Positions 50,595 through 60,874 of a stretch of 64,000 bases of DNA are shown here, one piece after another. The stretch covers positions 434,001-498,000 of the forward strand of contig CAWBCW010000011.1 in NCBI GenBank assembly GCA_963787345.1, written 5' to 3'. A model generated the notes under the pieces. The model worked only from the letters and a program-made list of their open reading frames with translations, was not told the DNA's origin and made no database searches. The stretch is from Bacillus_BD sp963787345. GTDB taxonomy: Bacteria > Bacillota > Bacilli > Bacillales > Cytobacillaceae. Made by a program: the position numbers and the translations under genes. Within the stretch, counting starts at the first letter, position 1. Each line of letters begins with the position of its first letter.

Positions 50595-51026
50595 ATGTTC
50601 ATGGGCGAATACCATCATAATATTGATACGAAGGGCCGCTTAATTGTACCTGCAAAATTCCGAGAAGATCTAGGTGAATCATTTGTTTTAACGCGTGGCT
50701 TGGATCAATGTTTATTCGGCTATCCCTTAGATGAATGGAAAATAATCGAGGATAAGCTAAAGGATCTTCCGTTAACAAAAAAAGATGCACGTGCGTTCAC
50801 TCGTTTCTTTTTCTCTGGTGCAACTGAATGTGAAATCGATAAACAAGGACGTATAAATATAGCGGGAACGCTTGTAAACTACGCAAAGCTTGAAAAGGAA
50901 TGTGTAGTTTTAGGGGTTTCCAATCGAATAGAAATTTGGAATAAAGAGATTTGGGAAGAGTATTTTAATGAATCAGCGGATTCTTTTGCTGATATTGCAG
51001 AAAATATGATTGGGTTCGATCTTTAA
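50595..51026 (+). CDS. mraZ: Transcriptional regulator MraZ
   Basis: AbrB-like double-SpoVT DNA-binding protein, first gene of the division and cell-wall cluster. Two copies of the conserved motif are seen: DTKGRLIVPAKFRE near residue 12 and DKQGRINIAGTLV near residue 85. 143 residues, the Bacillus length, when started at ATG 50595 (MFMGEYHH). The open frame extends 60 bases upstream, but that part holds the operator repeats, so the later start is right. Confidence 0.95.
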   Translation: MFMGEYHHNIDTKGRLIVPAKFREDLGESFVLTRGLDQCLFGYPLDEWKIIEDKLKDLPLTKKDARAFTRFFFSGATECEIDKQGRINIAGTLVNYAKLEKECVVLGVSNRIEIWNKEIWEEYFNESADSFADIAENMIGFDL

Positions 51027-51072
51027 TCAGGATGATCAACCCTAACTCAGTGGATTGAAAAGGTGGACAACA

Positions 51073-52005
51073 ATGTTTAATCATAAAACAGTTTTATTAG
51101 ACGAAGCGGTTAACGGCTTAAATATTAAGGCGGATGGAATTTATGTAGACTGTACCCTTGGCGGCGCAGGTCATAGTCATCAGATACTTACAGAACTTTC
51201 TGAAAAGGGGAAATTATACGCTTTTGATCAAGATGAAATTGCTATTCAAAATGCGAAGGACAAATTGGCCTCATTTGGAGAACGATTTCAAATAATCAAA
51301 AGTAACTTTCTTTATTTAGAAGACGAACTTGCAAAAAGAAACATCGATAAAGTCGATGGTATTTTATATGATCTAGGCGTTTCATCCCCACAGCTTGATA
51401 CCCCGGAAAGAGGATTTAGCTATCATCATGATGCCCCTCTTGATATGCGGATGGATACAGATGCAAGTTTATCCGCTTATCATGTAGTAAATGAATGGAC
51501 TTACGAGGCTCTCGTTCGTATATTTTTTCAATATGGTGAAGAGAAATTTTCAAAGCAAATTGCTCGAAAAATTGAAGCGGCACGAATGGAAAAGGCGATT
51601 GAAACGACTGGTGAATTAGTAGAATTAATTAAAGAGGCGATCCCAGCTCCTGCTCGAAGAAAAGGCGGCCATCCAGCAAAAAGAGTCTTTCAAGCCATTC
51701 GAATTGCTGTTAATGATGAGTTAAAAGTGTTTGAGCAATCATTACATCAAGCCATTCGCTTATTGAATTCTGGCGGACGAATTAGCGTAATCACTTTTCA
51801 TTCATTAGAAGACAGAATCTGTAAAGCCACGTTTAAAAAAGAAAGTGAAAACCCAGATTTACCACACGGTCTACCGATTATACCTGAGGAATACAAACCA
51901 CAATTAAAGTTGATTACAAGAAAGCCGATTACTCCGTCAGAGGAAGAATTAGAACATAACAATCGTGCAAGATCGGCTAAATTGAGAATAGCAGAAAAGA
52001 ATTAA
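51073..52005 (+). CDS. rsmH: 16S rRNA (cytosine1402-N4)-methyltransferase RsmH (MraW)
   Basis: SAM-dependent methyltransferase acting on C1402 in the 30S decoding centre. HKTVLLDEAVNGL at the N-terminus, DCTLGGAGHS (SAM motif), DLGVSSPQLD and the C-terminal FHSLEDRI are diagnostic; 310 residues. ATG 51073 follows AAAGGTGG; the frame's extra six residues upstream overlap that site. Second gene of the dcw cluster. Confidence 0.96.
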   Translation: MFNHKTVLLDEAVNGLNIKADGIYVDCTLGGAGHSHQILTELSEKGKLYAFDQDEIAIQNAKDKLASFGERFQIIKSNFLYLEDELAKRNIDKVDGILYDLGVSSPQLDTPERGFSYHHDAPLDMRMDTDASLSAYHVVNEWTYEALVRIFFQYGEEKFSKQIARKIEAARMEKAIETTGELVELIKEAIPAPARRKGGHPAKRVFQAIRIAVNDELKVFEQSLHQAIRLLNSGGRISVITFHSLEDRICKATFKKESENPDLPHGLPIIPEEYKPQLKLITRKPITPSEEELEHNNRARSAKLRIAEKN

Positions 52006-52071
52006 ACTCCGCTCGGCTAATTGGCTGAATGGAGTTAAGTTTCATGAGATTATTATTGGAGGGATTAGTGA

Positions 52072-52425
52072 ATGGCCAATTTAGCACGGCAGCTTCTTCA
52101 AGAACAACAGCAACAAACGGTTAGAGCTCCGAAAAAAAAGCATTCGCATAAGAGAGGATTCTCACCAGGGGAAAAAATATTAGGATTTATGTTTGGAGCA
52201 CTCGTTTGTATTGGCTCAACTCAAATTATCTCCAATCAGGCAGATATTTATCAAGTCAACAAGGATATCCAGTTGGCACAGACGGAGATGCAAACGCAGC
52301 AAAAATCGATCAGTGATTTATCGATACAAGTCAGCGAATTAAACCAGTATGACAGAATTAAAGAAAAAGCCCGCGAATTAGGGCTTCAATTAAATGAAAA
52401 AAATATTAAGGTTGTGCAGGATTAA
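52072..52425 (+). CDS. ftsL: Cell division protein FtsL
   Basis: A 117-residue bitopic membrane protein of the divisome, working with DivIC/FtsB and DivIB. Cytoplasmic basic N-terminus (1-33), one membrane helix (about 36-53) and an extracytoplasmic coiled coil (56-105), ending with the family's YDRIKEKARELGLQL. The gene follows rsmH with a GGAGG site; its stop overlaps the pbpB ATG by one base. Confidence 0.92.
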   Translation: MANLARQLLQEQQQQTVRAPKKKHSHKRGFSPGEKILGFMFGALVCIGSTQIISNQADIYQVNKDIQLAQTEMQTQQKSISDLSIQVSELNQYDRIKEKARELGLQLNEKNIKVVQD

Positions 52426-54669
52426 TGAAGCAAAAAAATATTAATTTAGGAGCAGCGATATTATTTGTAATATTTAGCTTGCTCTTTTTTGTCTTGTTTA
52501 TTCGTTTTTTCTTTATACAAACAACGGGAGAAGTAAAAGGACAGACGTTAGCGGCAAAAGCAGAACAAATGTATTCCGATACGACGAAGATTGACGCAAA
52601 ACGTGGGACTATTTATGACTATAAAGGAGAGGTTATTGCCGAGGATCGAAGTTCTTATAGCTTAATCGCAATCCTTTCCGAAAAAATGTCACCTGATCCA
52701 AAAAAACCTAAACATGTTGTAGATTTAGATAAAACGGCAACAGAGTTGGCGAAATATATTAATCTATCAAAATCTGAGATTCATCATATTTTAAAAACGG
52801 GCAAAGATAATGGTAAATTCCAAGTTGAATTTGGTTCTGCCGGGAAAGATATCTCATTGGCAACGAAAGAAAAAATAGAAGGTTTGAAGCTTCCTGGAAT
52901 TTCTTTTACAAGGAGTATGAAACGTTTTTATCCGAATGGGATTTTTGCATCTCATGTGGTTGGATATACGGAAAATAAGCTTAATGAAAAGAAGGTTCAA
53001 GAGACTGTTGGTATGATGGGAATTGAGAAAAGCTTAGATTCTCTTTTAACGGGCAAGGATGGCTCCTATCAATTTGAAAGTGATATATGGGGATATTTGC
53101 TTCCTGATGGAGAGGAAAAGATTACTCCTGCACAGGATGGAAAAAGCGTCTATTTAACGCTTGATCGTAGGATTCAAATTATGCTGGAAGATACATTAAA
53201 TAAAGTAGCGAATACATATAATCCTAAAAAAATGGTTGCGATTGTAGCGAATGCGAAGACGGGAGAGATCCTCGCTCTAGGGCAGCGGCCAACCTTCAAT
53301 CCTGAAACCAAGGGTGGATTAGAGGGTAGCTGGTATAACGAAGCAATTGAACTTCCGTTTGAACCAGGCTCGACGTTGAAGATTTTTACCCTTGCTGCAG
53401 CTGTTGAAGAAGGTGTTTTTAATCCAAATGAACAATTTATGTCAGGTCAATATGTTGTCACTCCAAAGTCAAAACCTGTCTCAGACCACAATGGCGGAAG
53501 AGGCTGGGGAATGATTTCATCTCTTGAAGGCGTACAGCGATCCTCTAACGTCTTGTTTGTGAAGCTTGCAAATGAAAAAATGGGTTTTGAAAAGTTTAAG
53601 GAATATTTAAAAATGTTCGGATTCGGACGAATTAACTGGAATTGATCTTCCAAATGAAAAGCCAGGAAGATTCGTCTATGATTATCCTATCGAAAAGGCG
53701 ACAACATCCTATGGACAAGGAACGACTGTAACCCCTATTCAGCTAGTTCAAGCAGCAACAGCTGTTGCTAATGATGGAAAAATGATGCAAACCCATATTG
53801 TTGACAAGATTGTAGATCCTGCAACAGATAAAATCATCAAAGATAAAAAACCTGAGGTCATTGGAACCCCGATTTCAGCAGAGACAGCTGCTGAAGTACG
53901 AGACTATCTCGGATTGGTCATAACTGGAGAACATGGTACAGGTAAAAAATTTGCGATAGAAGGTTATGATGTTGCAGGAAAAACGGGAACAGCGCAGATC
54001 CCTGGTAATGGCGGCTATTTAAGAGGACCAACGAGCTATGTGTTTTCTTTTCTTGGGATGGCTCCGAAAGATGATCCGGAATTAATTGTATATGTTGCTG
54101 TTCAAGAACCTGGCACTCAGAATTATGGCGATGGGTCAAAAGCGGTAGCAGAAGTTTTTACTCCAGTCATGAAAAATAGTCTTCAATACTTGCAAATTAA
54201 ACCTAGTGATAGCAACAAAACAACGAAGGTCACAAATCCTAATGTTGAAGGGAAATCCATTGAAGAAGCGAAACAAACATTAACAGGACAAGGCTTAGAC
54301 CCAATTGTAATTGGAAATGGTTCGAAAGTGATCAGTCAGATTCCAGTTAAAGATGAAACCTTAATCCCAGGTGAAAAAGTCGTGCTTAAAACGGAAGGTG
54401 ATTTACTTGCACCTGATATGATTGGCTGGTCCCTGAGAGATGTGATGAAGGTTGCAAAAGCTGCGAATATGAAATTGAATTCTGTTGGAAATGGATTTGT
54501 TGCCAAACAGAATTTTAAGCCAGGTTCTCAAATGAAAGAAGATGAATTTTTAATTGTAGATTTAGATAAACCAGGTGTATTACCAGAAAAACCTCAAGAT
54601 GATAGTGTAAGAGAGCAAGAATCAACAGATGATAACGAGGATGTTGATGTGACAAATGAAAGCCAATAG
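52425..54669 (+). CDS. pbpB: Penicillin-binding protein 2B, frameshifted here
   Basis: Septal class B transpeptidase, essential partner of FtsW. N-terminal membrane helix (8-32), dimerisation domain, transpeptidase domain with Ser316-x-x-Lys319 (PGSTLK) and Ser373-Ser-Asn375, then GKTGTAQ and two C-terminal PASTA repeats. The first frame stops at 53643-53645 after FGFGRINWN. The rest continues in the +1 frame from about 53635 as TGIDLPNEKPGR. Dropping one A in the TTAACT at 53632-53637 restores FGFGRITGIDLP and 747 residues. Loss of this protein is lethal in B. subtilis, so an error in the sequence is the likeliest cause. Confidence 0.9.
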
Positions 54670-54762
54670 TAATAATCATGAAGACTTGACCGTGCTGACA
54701 AAATTGAGCAAGAAGCATCGTGGAAAGGTCATTCGTGATTGTTCTATTGAAAAATGTACAAG

Positions 54763-54770
54763 CATATATT
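54763..54770 (+). promoter_or_regulatory. Possible sigma-E -10 element upstream of spoVD
   Basis: CATATATT fits the sigma-E -10 pattern CATANNNT. It lies 35 bases before the spoVD start, where a sporulation promoter is expected because spoVD is sigma-E dependent in B. subtilis. No convincing -35 was found. Confidence 0.3.
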
Positions 54771-54771
54771 G

Positions 54772-54801
54772 GAGCGAGCCATAATTTAAGGAGGTTCGTT
54801 C
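54772..54801 (+). other. Hairpin covering part of the spoVD ribosome site
   Basis: GAGCGAGCC (54772-54780) pairs over 9 bp, with two G-T pairs, with GGTTCGTTC (54793-54801). The AAGGAGG ribosome site (54788-54794) lies in the loop and the stem base. This could limit translation of spoVD in read-through transcripts. Confidence 0.45.
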
Positions 54802-54805
54802 TTTT

Positions 54806-56740
54806 ATGCGTGTTTCAAATGTTACCGTTAGAAAAAGGTTGACGATTGTTTTGTTGGTTGGGATACTTGTATTTTTTATTATTGATATGCGTCTTGGATA
54901 CGTGCAATTCTTGTTAGGAGATGATCTAACAGAGAAAGCAAAAGGCCTTTGGAGTCGAAATATACCTTTTGAACCAAAAAGGGGAGAAATTATCGATCGC
55001 AATGGTGTTGCCTTAGCTACCAACATTAGTTCTCCCACGGTTTATGTTGTCCCTAGGCAAATAAAAAATCCCGGTGAAGCAGCTGAAAAGTTAGCAGCAG
55101 TATTAAATATGTCCACTGAAAAGGCTTATGAATACTTAGTAAAAAAGACAAGCTCAGTAAAAATTCCTGAAGGAAGAAAAATTACTCATGAAAAGGCGAA
55201 GGAAGTTCGGGCCTTAGAAATTGAAGGGGTATATATTGGAGAAGATTCTAAACGGCATTATCCATATGGGAACTATCTATCTCATGTTCTTGGCTTCGCA
55301 GGAATTGATAATCAGGGACTGATGGGATTAGAGTTATCCTATGATAAAGAGTTAAGCGGAGAAAAGGGTTCCGTTAAGTTCTATGCAAATGCAAAAGGTG
55401 AGCGAATGAATGATATGGCAGACGATTACGAACCGCCAAAAGATGGTTTAGACTTAAAACTAACCATTGATTCAAAGATTCAAACAATCATGGATCGTGA
55501 ATTTGATAATGCTGTTGCGACATATGAGCCAGATGGAATGATCGGAATTGCGATGAATCCTAAAACTGGAGAAATACTTGCCATGGAAACTAGACCTAGT
55601 TTTGATCCAGCGGATTTTCGTCATGTTGATCCTGATATTTATAACAGAAATTTACCAATATGGAGTTCATATGAGCCAGGTTCTACATTTAAAATCATTA
55701 CGCTCGCTGCAGCTCTTGAAGAAGGAAAAGTAAATCTTGAGAAAGAGAACTTCAACGATCCAGGCTTTGTCAATGTAGGTGGAGCAAGACTGCGATGCTG
55801 GAAAAGTGGTGGCCACGGAGCACAAAGTTTTTTAGAAGTCGTCCAAAATTCATGCAACCCTGGTTTTGTTGAATTAGGGGAAAGGCTCGGAAAAGATACA
55901 TTGTTTAAATATATTAAAGAATTCGGTTTTGGGGAGAAAACAGGGATTGATCTCCAAGGAGAGGCAAAAGGAATTTTATTTAATCTTGATCGGGTTGGAC
56001 CTGTCGAACAAGCTACAACGGCTTTTGGTCAAGGTGTTTCCGTTACACCCATTCAACAAGTAGCAGCTGTTTCAGCAGCGATCAATGGTGGGACCCTATA
56101 TACTCCATATGTGGCAAGCGAGTTAATTGATCCAAGTACTGGCAAAGTGGTGATGAAGAAAAATCCTGATGTGAAAAGGAATGTTATTTCAAAAGAAACA
56201 TCAGAAAAAATAAGATATGCTTTAGAAAGTGTTGTGGCCCAAGGGTCGGGTGGAAATGCATTTATAGATGGATATCGTGTTGGCGGAAAAACAGGAACAG
56301 CGCAAAAAGCTCAAGGTGGGCGTTATTTAGAAAATAATCATATCGTTTCATTCATAGGGTTTGCGCCTGCTGATGATCCACAAATTGTTGTATACACAGC
56401 TGTCGACAATCCAAAAGGCACAGTTCAATTTGGTGGTGTAGTAGCGGCTCCGATTGTAGGGAATATCATTGGTGATAGTTTACGTGTCCTAGGGGTAGAG
56501 CCGAGAAAGGAACAGTTAGAAAAAGAATTAAAGTGGGATGACCCTGTCATGGTCGAAATGCCAGACCTTGTTGGGATTACGAAAAGAGAGATTCGTGAGT
56601 TAATGGTTAATTTAAAAATTGATTCGAGTGGTGAAGGGGAAGTGGTTGTGAAACAGACTCCGAAGCCTGGTGTTAAATTAAAAGAGGGTTCGACTATTCG
56701 ATTATATTTTGGAGATACCCAATCAAATAATCGTGAATAA
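54806..56740 (+). CDS. spoVD: Sporulation-specific penicillin-binding protein SpoVD
   Basis: Class B transpeptidase for spore cortex peptidoglycan, partner of SpoVE. One N-terminal helix (12-30), dimerisation domain, transpeptidase motifs Ser293-x-x-Lys296 (PGSTFK), Ser-Cys-Asn at 349-351 and GKTGTAQ, and one C-terminal PASTA repeat (about 580-640). 644 residues, as in B. subtilis (646). In the B. subtilis protein, extracytoplasmic cysteines are a redox switch; Cys331 and Cys350 are candidates here. The gene is intact, unlike its neighbour pbpB. Confidence 0.95.
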   Translation: MRVSNVTVRKRLTIVLLVGILVFFIIDMRLGYVQFLLGDDLTEKAKGLWSRNIPFEPKRGEIIDRNGVALATNISSPTVYVVPRQIKNPGEAAEKLAAVLNMSTEKAYEYLVKKTSSVKIPEGRKITHEKAKEVRALEIEGVYIGEDSKRHYPYGNYLSHVLGFAGIDNQGLMGLELSYDKELSGEKGSVKFYANAKGERMNDMADDYEPPKDGLDLKLTIDSKIQTIMDREFDNAVATYEPDGMIGIAMNPKTGEILAMETRPSFDPADFRHVDPDIYNRNLPIWSSYEPGSTFKIITLAAALEEGKVNLEKENFNDPGFVNVGGARLRCWKSGGHGAQSFLEVVQNSCNPGFVELGERLGKDTLFKYIKEFGFGEKTGIDLQGEAKGILFNLDRVGPVEQATTAFGQGVSVTPIQQVAAVSAAINGGTLYTPYVASELIDPSTGKVVMKKNPDVKRNVISKETSEKIRYALESVVAQGSGGNAFIDGYRVGGKTGTAQKAQGGRYLENNHIVSFIGFAPADDPQIVVYTAVDNPKGTVQFGGVVAAPIVGNIIGDSLRVLGVEPRKEQLEKELKWDDPVMVEMPDLVGITKREIRELMVNLKIDSSGEGEVVVKQTPKPGVKLKEGSTIRLYFGDTQSNNRE

Positions 56741-56777
56741 AGAGAAATGAAAATAAAATAAATTCATATATATATAG

Positions 56778-56816
56778 AAAGAGCGGCTTATTTTCTCATG
56801 CTGCTCTTTATTTTTA
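56778..56816 (+). terminator. Terminator of spoVD
   Basis: Stem AAAGAGCGGC / GCTGCTCTTT (one bulge) with a 12-base loop, then ATTTTT. Confidence 0.75.
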
Positions 56817-56933
56817 GAGAGTGTTTCCTAAGAGGAAAATGTCAATAGATTAATTGTTATTTATCATGTAAAATAATATAGCTGTACATATTATTACTTC
56901 CCGTACATAGGTTCGGTCGAAAGGATGAGGAAT

Positions 56934-58409
56934 TTGAAATTACATACATTCATTCAATATTTATTTCCCTATTTAGCTGTCGATGGGATCGACAATCCGG
57001 AAATTTCAAGTATTGAAAATAATAGTCAAAAAGTACGGCCTGGCGCTTTATTTATTTGTATAAAAGGGCATTCAGTTGATGGTCACCAATTTGCCGAAGC
57101 AGCGGTACGAAAAGGCGCTGTAGCGATCCTGGCAGAAAGAGAATTATCGATTGACGTTCCTGTCGTGGTCGTTAAAGATACAAACAGGGCAATGGCACTT
57201 ATTGCAGATCTTTATTATTCGCAGCCAACAAAAAAGTTACATTTAATTGGTATTACAGGTACAAATGGTAAAACAACAACTAGTCATTTAATTGAAAAAA
57301 TCTTTTCGGATAAAGGGGAAAAGACAGGTTTAATTGGAACGATGTATTCCAAAATTGGGAATAAAAGATATGAGACTAAAAATACAACACCTGAGAGTTT
57401 AACCTTACAAAAGACGTTTGAAAAAATGGTCGATGAAAGGGTCACTACAACGGTTATGGAGGTATCTTCCCATGCTTTAGTGGAGGGGAGAGTTCACGGC
57501 TGTGACTATGATATAGCTGTTTTTACTAATTTATCCCAAGATCATCTAGATTTTCATAAAACAATGGATGCGTATCGAGAAGCAAAAGGTCTATTATTTT
57601 CTCAACTCGGGAATGTTTATGATGCAGCGAAACCTAAATATGCTGTATTAAATGCGGATGATGAGGTAAGTAATCTATACAGGACCATGACTGCTGCTCG
57701 TATCGTCACATATGGGATTGATCATGATGCCGATTTCAAAGCTGTCAATATCGAAATGACAGCAAAAGGTACTTCCTTTGAATTACAAAGCCCTTTGGGC
57801 AGTCATCAAGTTGAGATGAAGTTAATTGGGAAATTTAATGTTTATAATGTATTGGCTAGTATTGCAACAGCGGTTGTTTCAAATATTCCATTGCAACAGG
57901 CGATTAAGTCCATTGAAGAAATGGAAGGAGTATCAGGTCGATTTGAGGCTGTTCTTGCTGGACAGGACTATTCTGTTATTGTTGATTATTCACATACAGC
58001 TGACAGCTTGGAAAATGCATTGAAAACAATTAGGCAATTTGCGAAAAAACGAATTTTCGCTGTCGTCGGTTGTGGGGGCGACCGTGATCGAAAGAAACGT
58101 CCATTAATGGCGAAAGTTGCTTGTATGTTAGCTACAGATCCTATTTTTACATCCGATAATCCAAGAACAGAGGACCCGCAGCAAATTCTTCGTGATATGG
58201 AATCGGGTGTTATGGGAGAAGCCTATCAGTGTATTATTGATCGAAAAGAAGCTATACAGTATGCGGTGAATGAAGCAAGTACGGGAGATGTGATTTTAAT
58301 TGCTGGTAAAGGGCATGAGACTTATCAAATTATCGGCAAAAACACATTTGATTTTGACGACCGTCTAGTTGCAAAAAAGGCGATTGAGGAGCGAATAAAC
58401 AGATGTTAA
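56934..58409 (+). CDS. murE: UDP-MurNAc-tripeptide synthetase MurE (meso-DAP adding)
   Basis: Mur ligase that adds meso-diaminopimelate to UDP-MurNAc-L-Ala-D-Glu. The ATP loop is GITGTNGKTTTSH, and the DNPR motif (TSDNPRTEDP) selects meso-DAP over lysine. N-terminal UDP-binding, central ATPase and C-terminal ligase domains are all present; 491 residues. TTG 56934 gives the family N-terminus MKL and sits downstream of AAAGGATGAGG; the ATG at 56925 overlaps that site. Confidence 0.95.
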   Translation: MKLHTFIQYLFPYLAVDGIDNPEISSIENNSQKVRPGALFICIKGHSVDGHQFAEAAVRKGAVAILAERELSIDVPVVVVKDTNRAMALIADLYYSQPTKKLHLIGITGTNGKTTTSHLIEKIFSDKGEKTGLIGTMYSKIGNKRYETKNTTPESLTLQKTFEKMVDERVTTTVMEVSSHALVEGRVHGCDYDIAVFTNLSQDHLDFHKTMDAYREAKGLLFSQLGNVYDAAKPKYAVLNADDEVSNLYRTMTAARIVTYGIDHDADFKAVNIEMTAKGTSFELQSPLGSHQVEMKLIGKFNVYNVLASIATAVVSNIPLQQAIKSIEEMEGVSGRFEAVLAGQDYSVIVDYSHTADSLENALKTIRQFAKKRIFAVVGCGGDRDRKKRPLMAKVACMLATDPIFTSDNPRTEDPQQILRDMESGVMGEAYQCIIDRKEAIQYAVNEASTGDVILIAGKGHETYQIIGKNTFDFDDRLVAKKAIEERINRC

Positions 58410-58454
58410 CATATGTAGATTTGGATCAGATGAAGAATGGGGGAAGGGATTAAG

Positions 58455-59429
58455 ATGTTGGAGCAAGTATTGTTTTTTACCATCCTATTAGGATTTTTAA
58501 TAACTGTCTTATTATCCCCCATTTTTATTCCTTTCTTGAGAAGGTTAAAATTTGGACAAAGCATTCGAGATGAGGGTCCGAAATCTCATCAGAAGAAAAC
58601 CGGGACTCCAACAATGGGTGGGGTTATGATTCTTTTTTCAATCATTGTTACAACCTTGGTCATGACGGGAAAGTTTAACGAACCGACAATGACAACCTAT
58701 ATGCTTTTGTTTGTAACTGTAGGGTTTGGACTTTTAGGCTTTTTAGATGATTTTATCAAAGTTGTGATGAAACGAAACCTTGGTCTGACATCCTTACAGA
58801 AATTGATTGGCCAGATTATTATATCTATCATATTTTTTATTGTTTTAAAGCAATTTGATTTTTCAACTACGATTGAAATACCAATCGTTAATTACTCTTT
58901 TGACTTGGGATATTTTTATGCCTTTTTTATCGTCTTTTGGCTCGTCGGTTTTTCAAATGCAGTCAATTTAACTGACGGATTAGATGGGCTAGTTTCAGGT
59001 ACATCAGCTATTGCTTTTGGGGCATTTGCTGTTCTTGCATGGAGTCAATCCCAGTTTGAAGTGGCGATCTTTTCGGTGGCTATTGTTGGTGCTGTACTTG
59101 GGTTTTTAGTATTTAACGCTCACCCTGCAAAAGTATTTATGGGCGATACAGGTTCATTGGCATTGGGTGGTGCGATAGCGGGAATTGCGATTATGACAAA
59201 GCTTGAAATCATTCTGCTCGTTATTGGCGGTGTATTTGTAATTGAGACTTTATCCGTTATATTACAAGTTATAAGCTTTAAAACGACTGGAAAGCGAATC
59301 TTTCGGATGAGTCCTCTTCATCACCATTATGAATTACTAGGCTGGAGTGAATGGCGCGTAGTGGTTACCTTTTGGACGGCAGGACTAATTTTTTCAATCA
59401 TAGGAATTTATATTGAGGTGTGGTTATAG
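58455..59429 (+). CDS. mraY: Phospho-MurNAc-pentapeptide transferase MraY
   Basis: Ten-helix membrane enzyme that makes lipid I from UDP-MurNAc-pentapeptide and undecaprenyl phosphate. Signature stretches are KKTGTPTMGGVMI, LGFLDDFIKV (catalytic Asp pair), NLTDGLDGL and FMGDTGSLALGG, with MSPLHHHYELLGW near the end. ATG 58455 follows GGAAGGG and gives 324 residues, exactly the B. subtilis length. Its stop abuts the murD start. Confidence 0.96.
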   Translation: MLEQVLFFTILLGFLITVLLSPIFIPFLRRLKFGQSIRDEGPKSHQKKTGTPTMGGVMILFSIIVTTLVMTGKFNEPTMTTYMLLFVTVGFGLLGFLDDFIKVVMKRNLGLTSLQKLIGQIIISIIFFIVLKQFDFSTTIEIPIVNYSFDLGYFYAFFIVFWLVGFSNAVNLTDGLDGLVSGTSAIAFGAFAVLAWSQSQFEVAIFSVAIVGAVLGFLVFNAHPAKVFMGDTGSLALGGAIAGIAIMTKLEIILLVIGGVFVIETLSVILQVISFKTTGKRIFRMSPLHHHYELLGWSEWRVVVTFWTAGLIFSIIGIYIEVWL

Positions 59430-60782
59430 GTGAAAAAGATTCATACGTATCTTCATAAAAAAGTTTTGGTACTAGGGTTGGCGAAAAGCGGGGTTGGGGC
59501 TGCGGCATTATTACATAAATTAGGTGCATTTGTGACGGTTAATGATTATAAGCCTTTAACCGAAAATCATGAAGCGCAGGAGCTATTAGAGCAAGGAATT
59601 ACGGTTATTTGTGGAGAACACCCTCTAGAGTTACTAGAAGAAGGCTTTGAGCTTATTGTGAAGAATCCAGGGATCCCTTATTATAATCCAATGGTTCAAA
59701 AAGCATTGGAATTAAATATTCCTATTATTACTGAAGTTGAACTTGCCTATCAAATTTCTGAGGCGCCGTTTATCGGGATTACCGGAACGAACGGGAAAAC
59801 GACAACAACAACGCTGATTTTTGAAATGTTGAAAGAGGGAAATCAAGCGCCTCGAATAGCGGGAAATATCGGAACGGTTGCTTCAGAGGTAGCCCAAGTG
59901 GCAAATGCAGGGGATAAAATTGTTATTGAACTTTCTTCTTTTCAATTGATGGGTACTCCGACTTTTAGACCTAAAGTGGCAATATTAACGAATCTGTACG
60001 ATGCCCATCTTGATTATCATGGGACAAAGTTAGAATACGCAAAAGCAAAAGCGAATATTACAAAAAACCAAACAAATGAAGACTATTTTATCGTGAACGA
60101 TGATCAAGAAATCGTTCGGAAAATTGCATCTGAGTCAGAGGCAAAAGTGATTCCCTTTTCAATAAAAAAAGAACTTTCATCTGGTGCTTATGTAAAAGAT
60201 GGCTGGGTAATATTTAATGGAGAACAGATCGTAAAGACGGCAGATATCCGCTTGCCTGGTGAACATAATCTGGAAAATATTTTATGCGCTGTTGCGGCTG
60301 TAAAACTAATAGGTGTTCCAAATAAAGCGATTAAAAAAGTGTTAAATACGTTTAATGGTGTCAAACATAGGCTTCAATTTGTAGGTGAAATACAAGAAAG
60401 ACAGTTTTATAATGATTCAAAAGCTACCAATATTCTAGCCGCTAAAAAAGCTTTGTCGGCATTTGAAAAGCCAACGATTTTGCTTGCCGGAGGGTTGGAC
60501 CGAGGGAATGAATTTGATGAGTTAATTCCAGCTCTCAAACATGTTAAAGGGCTTGTAACCTTTGGACAGACAGCGGCTAAATTGGAGAGAGCAGCAAAAG
60601 AAGCAGGAATAAAAATGATCGAGCGTGTCGATAATGTTGAGAAAGCCGTCCCTAAAGCGTTCAGTTTATCAGAACCTGGAGATGTGATTCTCTTATCGCC
60701 TGCATGCGCAAGTTGGGATCAGCATAAAACTTTTGAAGAACGAGGAGACATCTTTACGGAAACGGTGCATAAGCTTAAGTAA
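59430..60782 (+). CDS. murD: UDP-MurNAc-L-alanine:D-glutamate ligase MurD
   Basis: Adds D-glutamate to UDP-MurNAc-L-Ala. ATP loop GITGTNGKTTTTT, central IELSSFQL, the NDSKATN motif and LSPACASWDQ at the C-terminus are all MurD hallmarks; 450 residues. The GTG start at 59430 directly follows the mraY stop, with GAGGTG inside the mraY end as ribosome site, so translation is coupled. Confidence 0.96.
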   Translation: MKKIHTYLHKKVLVLGLAKSGVGAAALLHKLGAFVTVNDYKPLTENHEAQELLEQGITVICGEHPLELLEEGFELIVKNPGIPYYNPMVQKALELNIPIITEVELAYQISEAPFIGITGTNGKTTTTTLIFEMLKEGNQAPRIAGNIGTVASEVAQVANAGDKIVIELSSFQLMGTPTFRPKVAILTNLYDAHLDYHGTKLEYAKAKANITKNQTNEDYFIVNDDQEIVRKIASESEAKVIPFSIKKELSSGAYVKDGWVIFNGEQIVKTADIRLPGEHNLENILCAVAAVKLIGVPNKAIKKVLNTFNGVKHRLQFVGEIQERQFYNDSKATNILAAKKALSAFEKPTILLAGGLDRGNEFDELIPALKHVKGLVTFGQTAAKLERAAKEAGIKMIERVDNVEKAVPKAFSLSEPGDVILLSPACASWDQHKTFEERGDIFTETVHKLK

Positions 60783-60874
60783 GGGCTTGTCTTTAAGAGT
60801 TGTAGTTGTGTCCAGAGGTTGGTCAAGCTGCCCTCTATACAGGCCAAATAACTTGCATTTCGAGGTGTGGTCTT

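Noticed and set aside
53625..53645. Programmed frameshifting in pbpB
   Set aside because: No slippery run and the break disrupts a conserved transpeptidase block; an extra A explains it more simply.
54676..55038. 120-residue minus-strand frame
   Set aside because: Antisense to the start of spoVD; no ribosome site.
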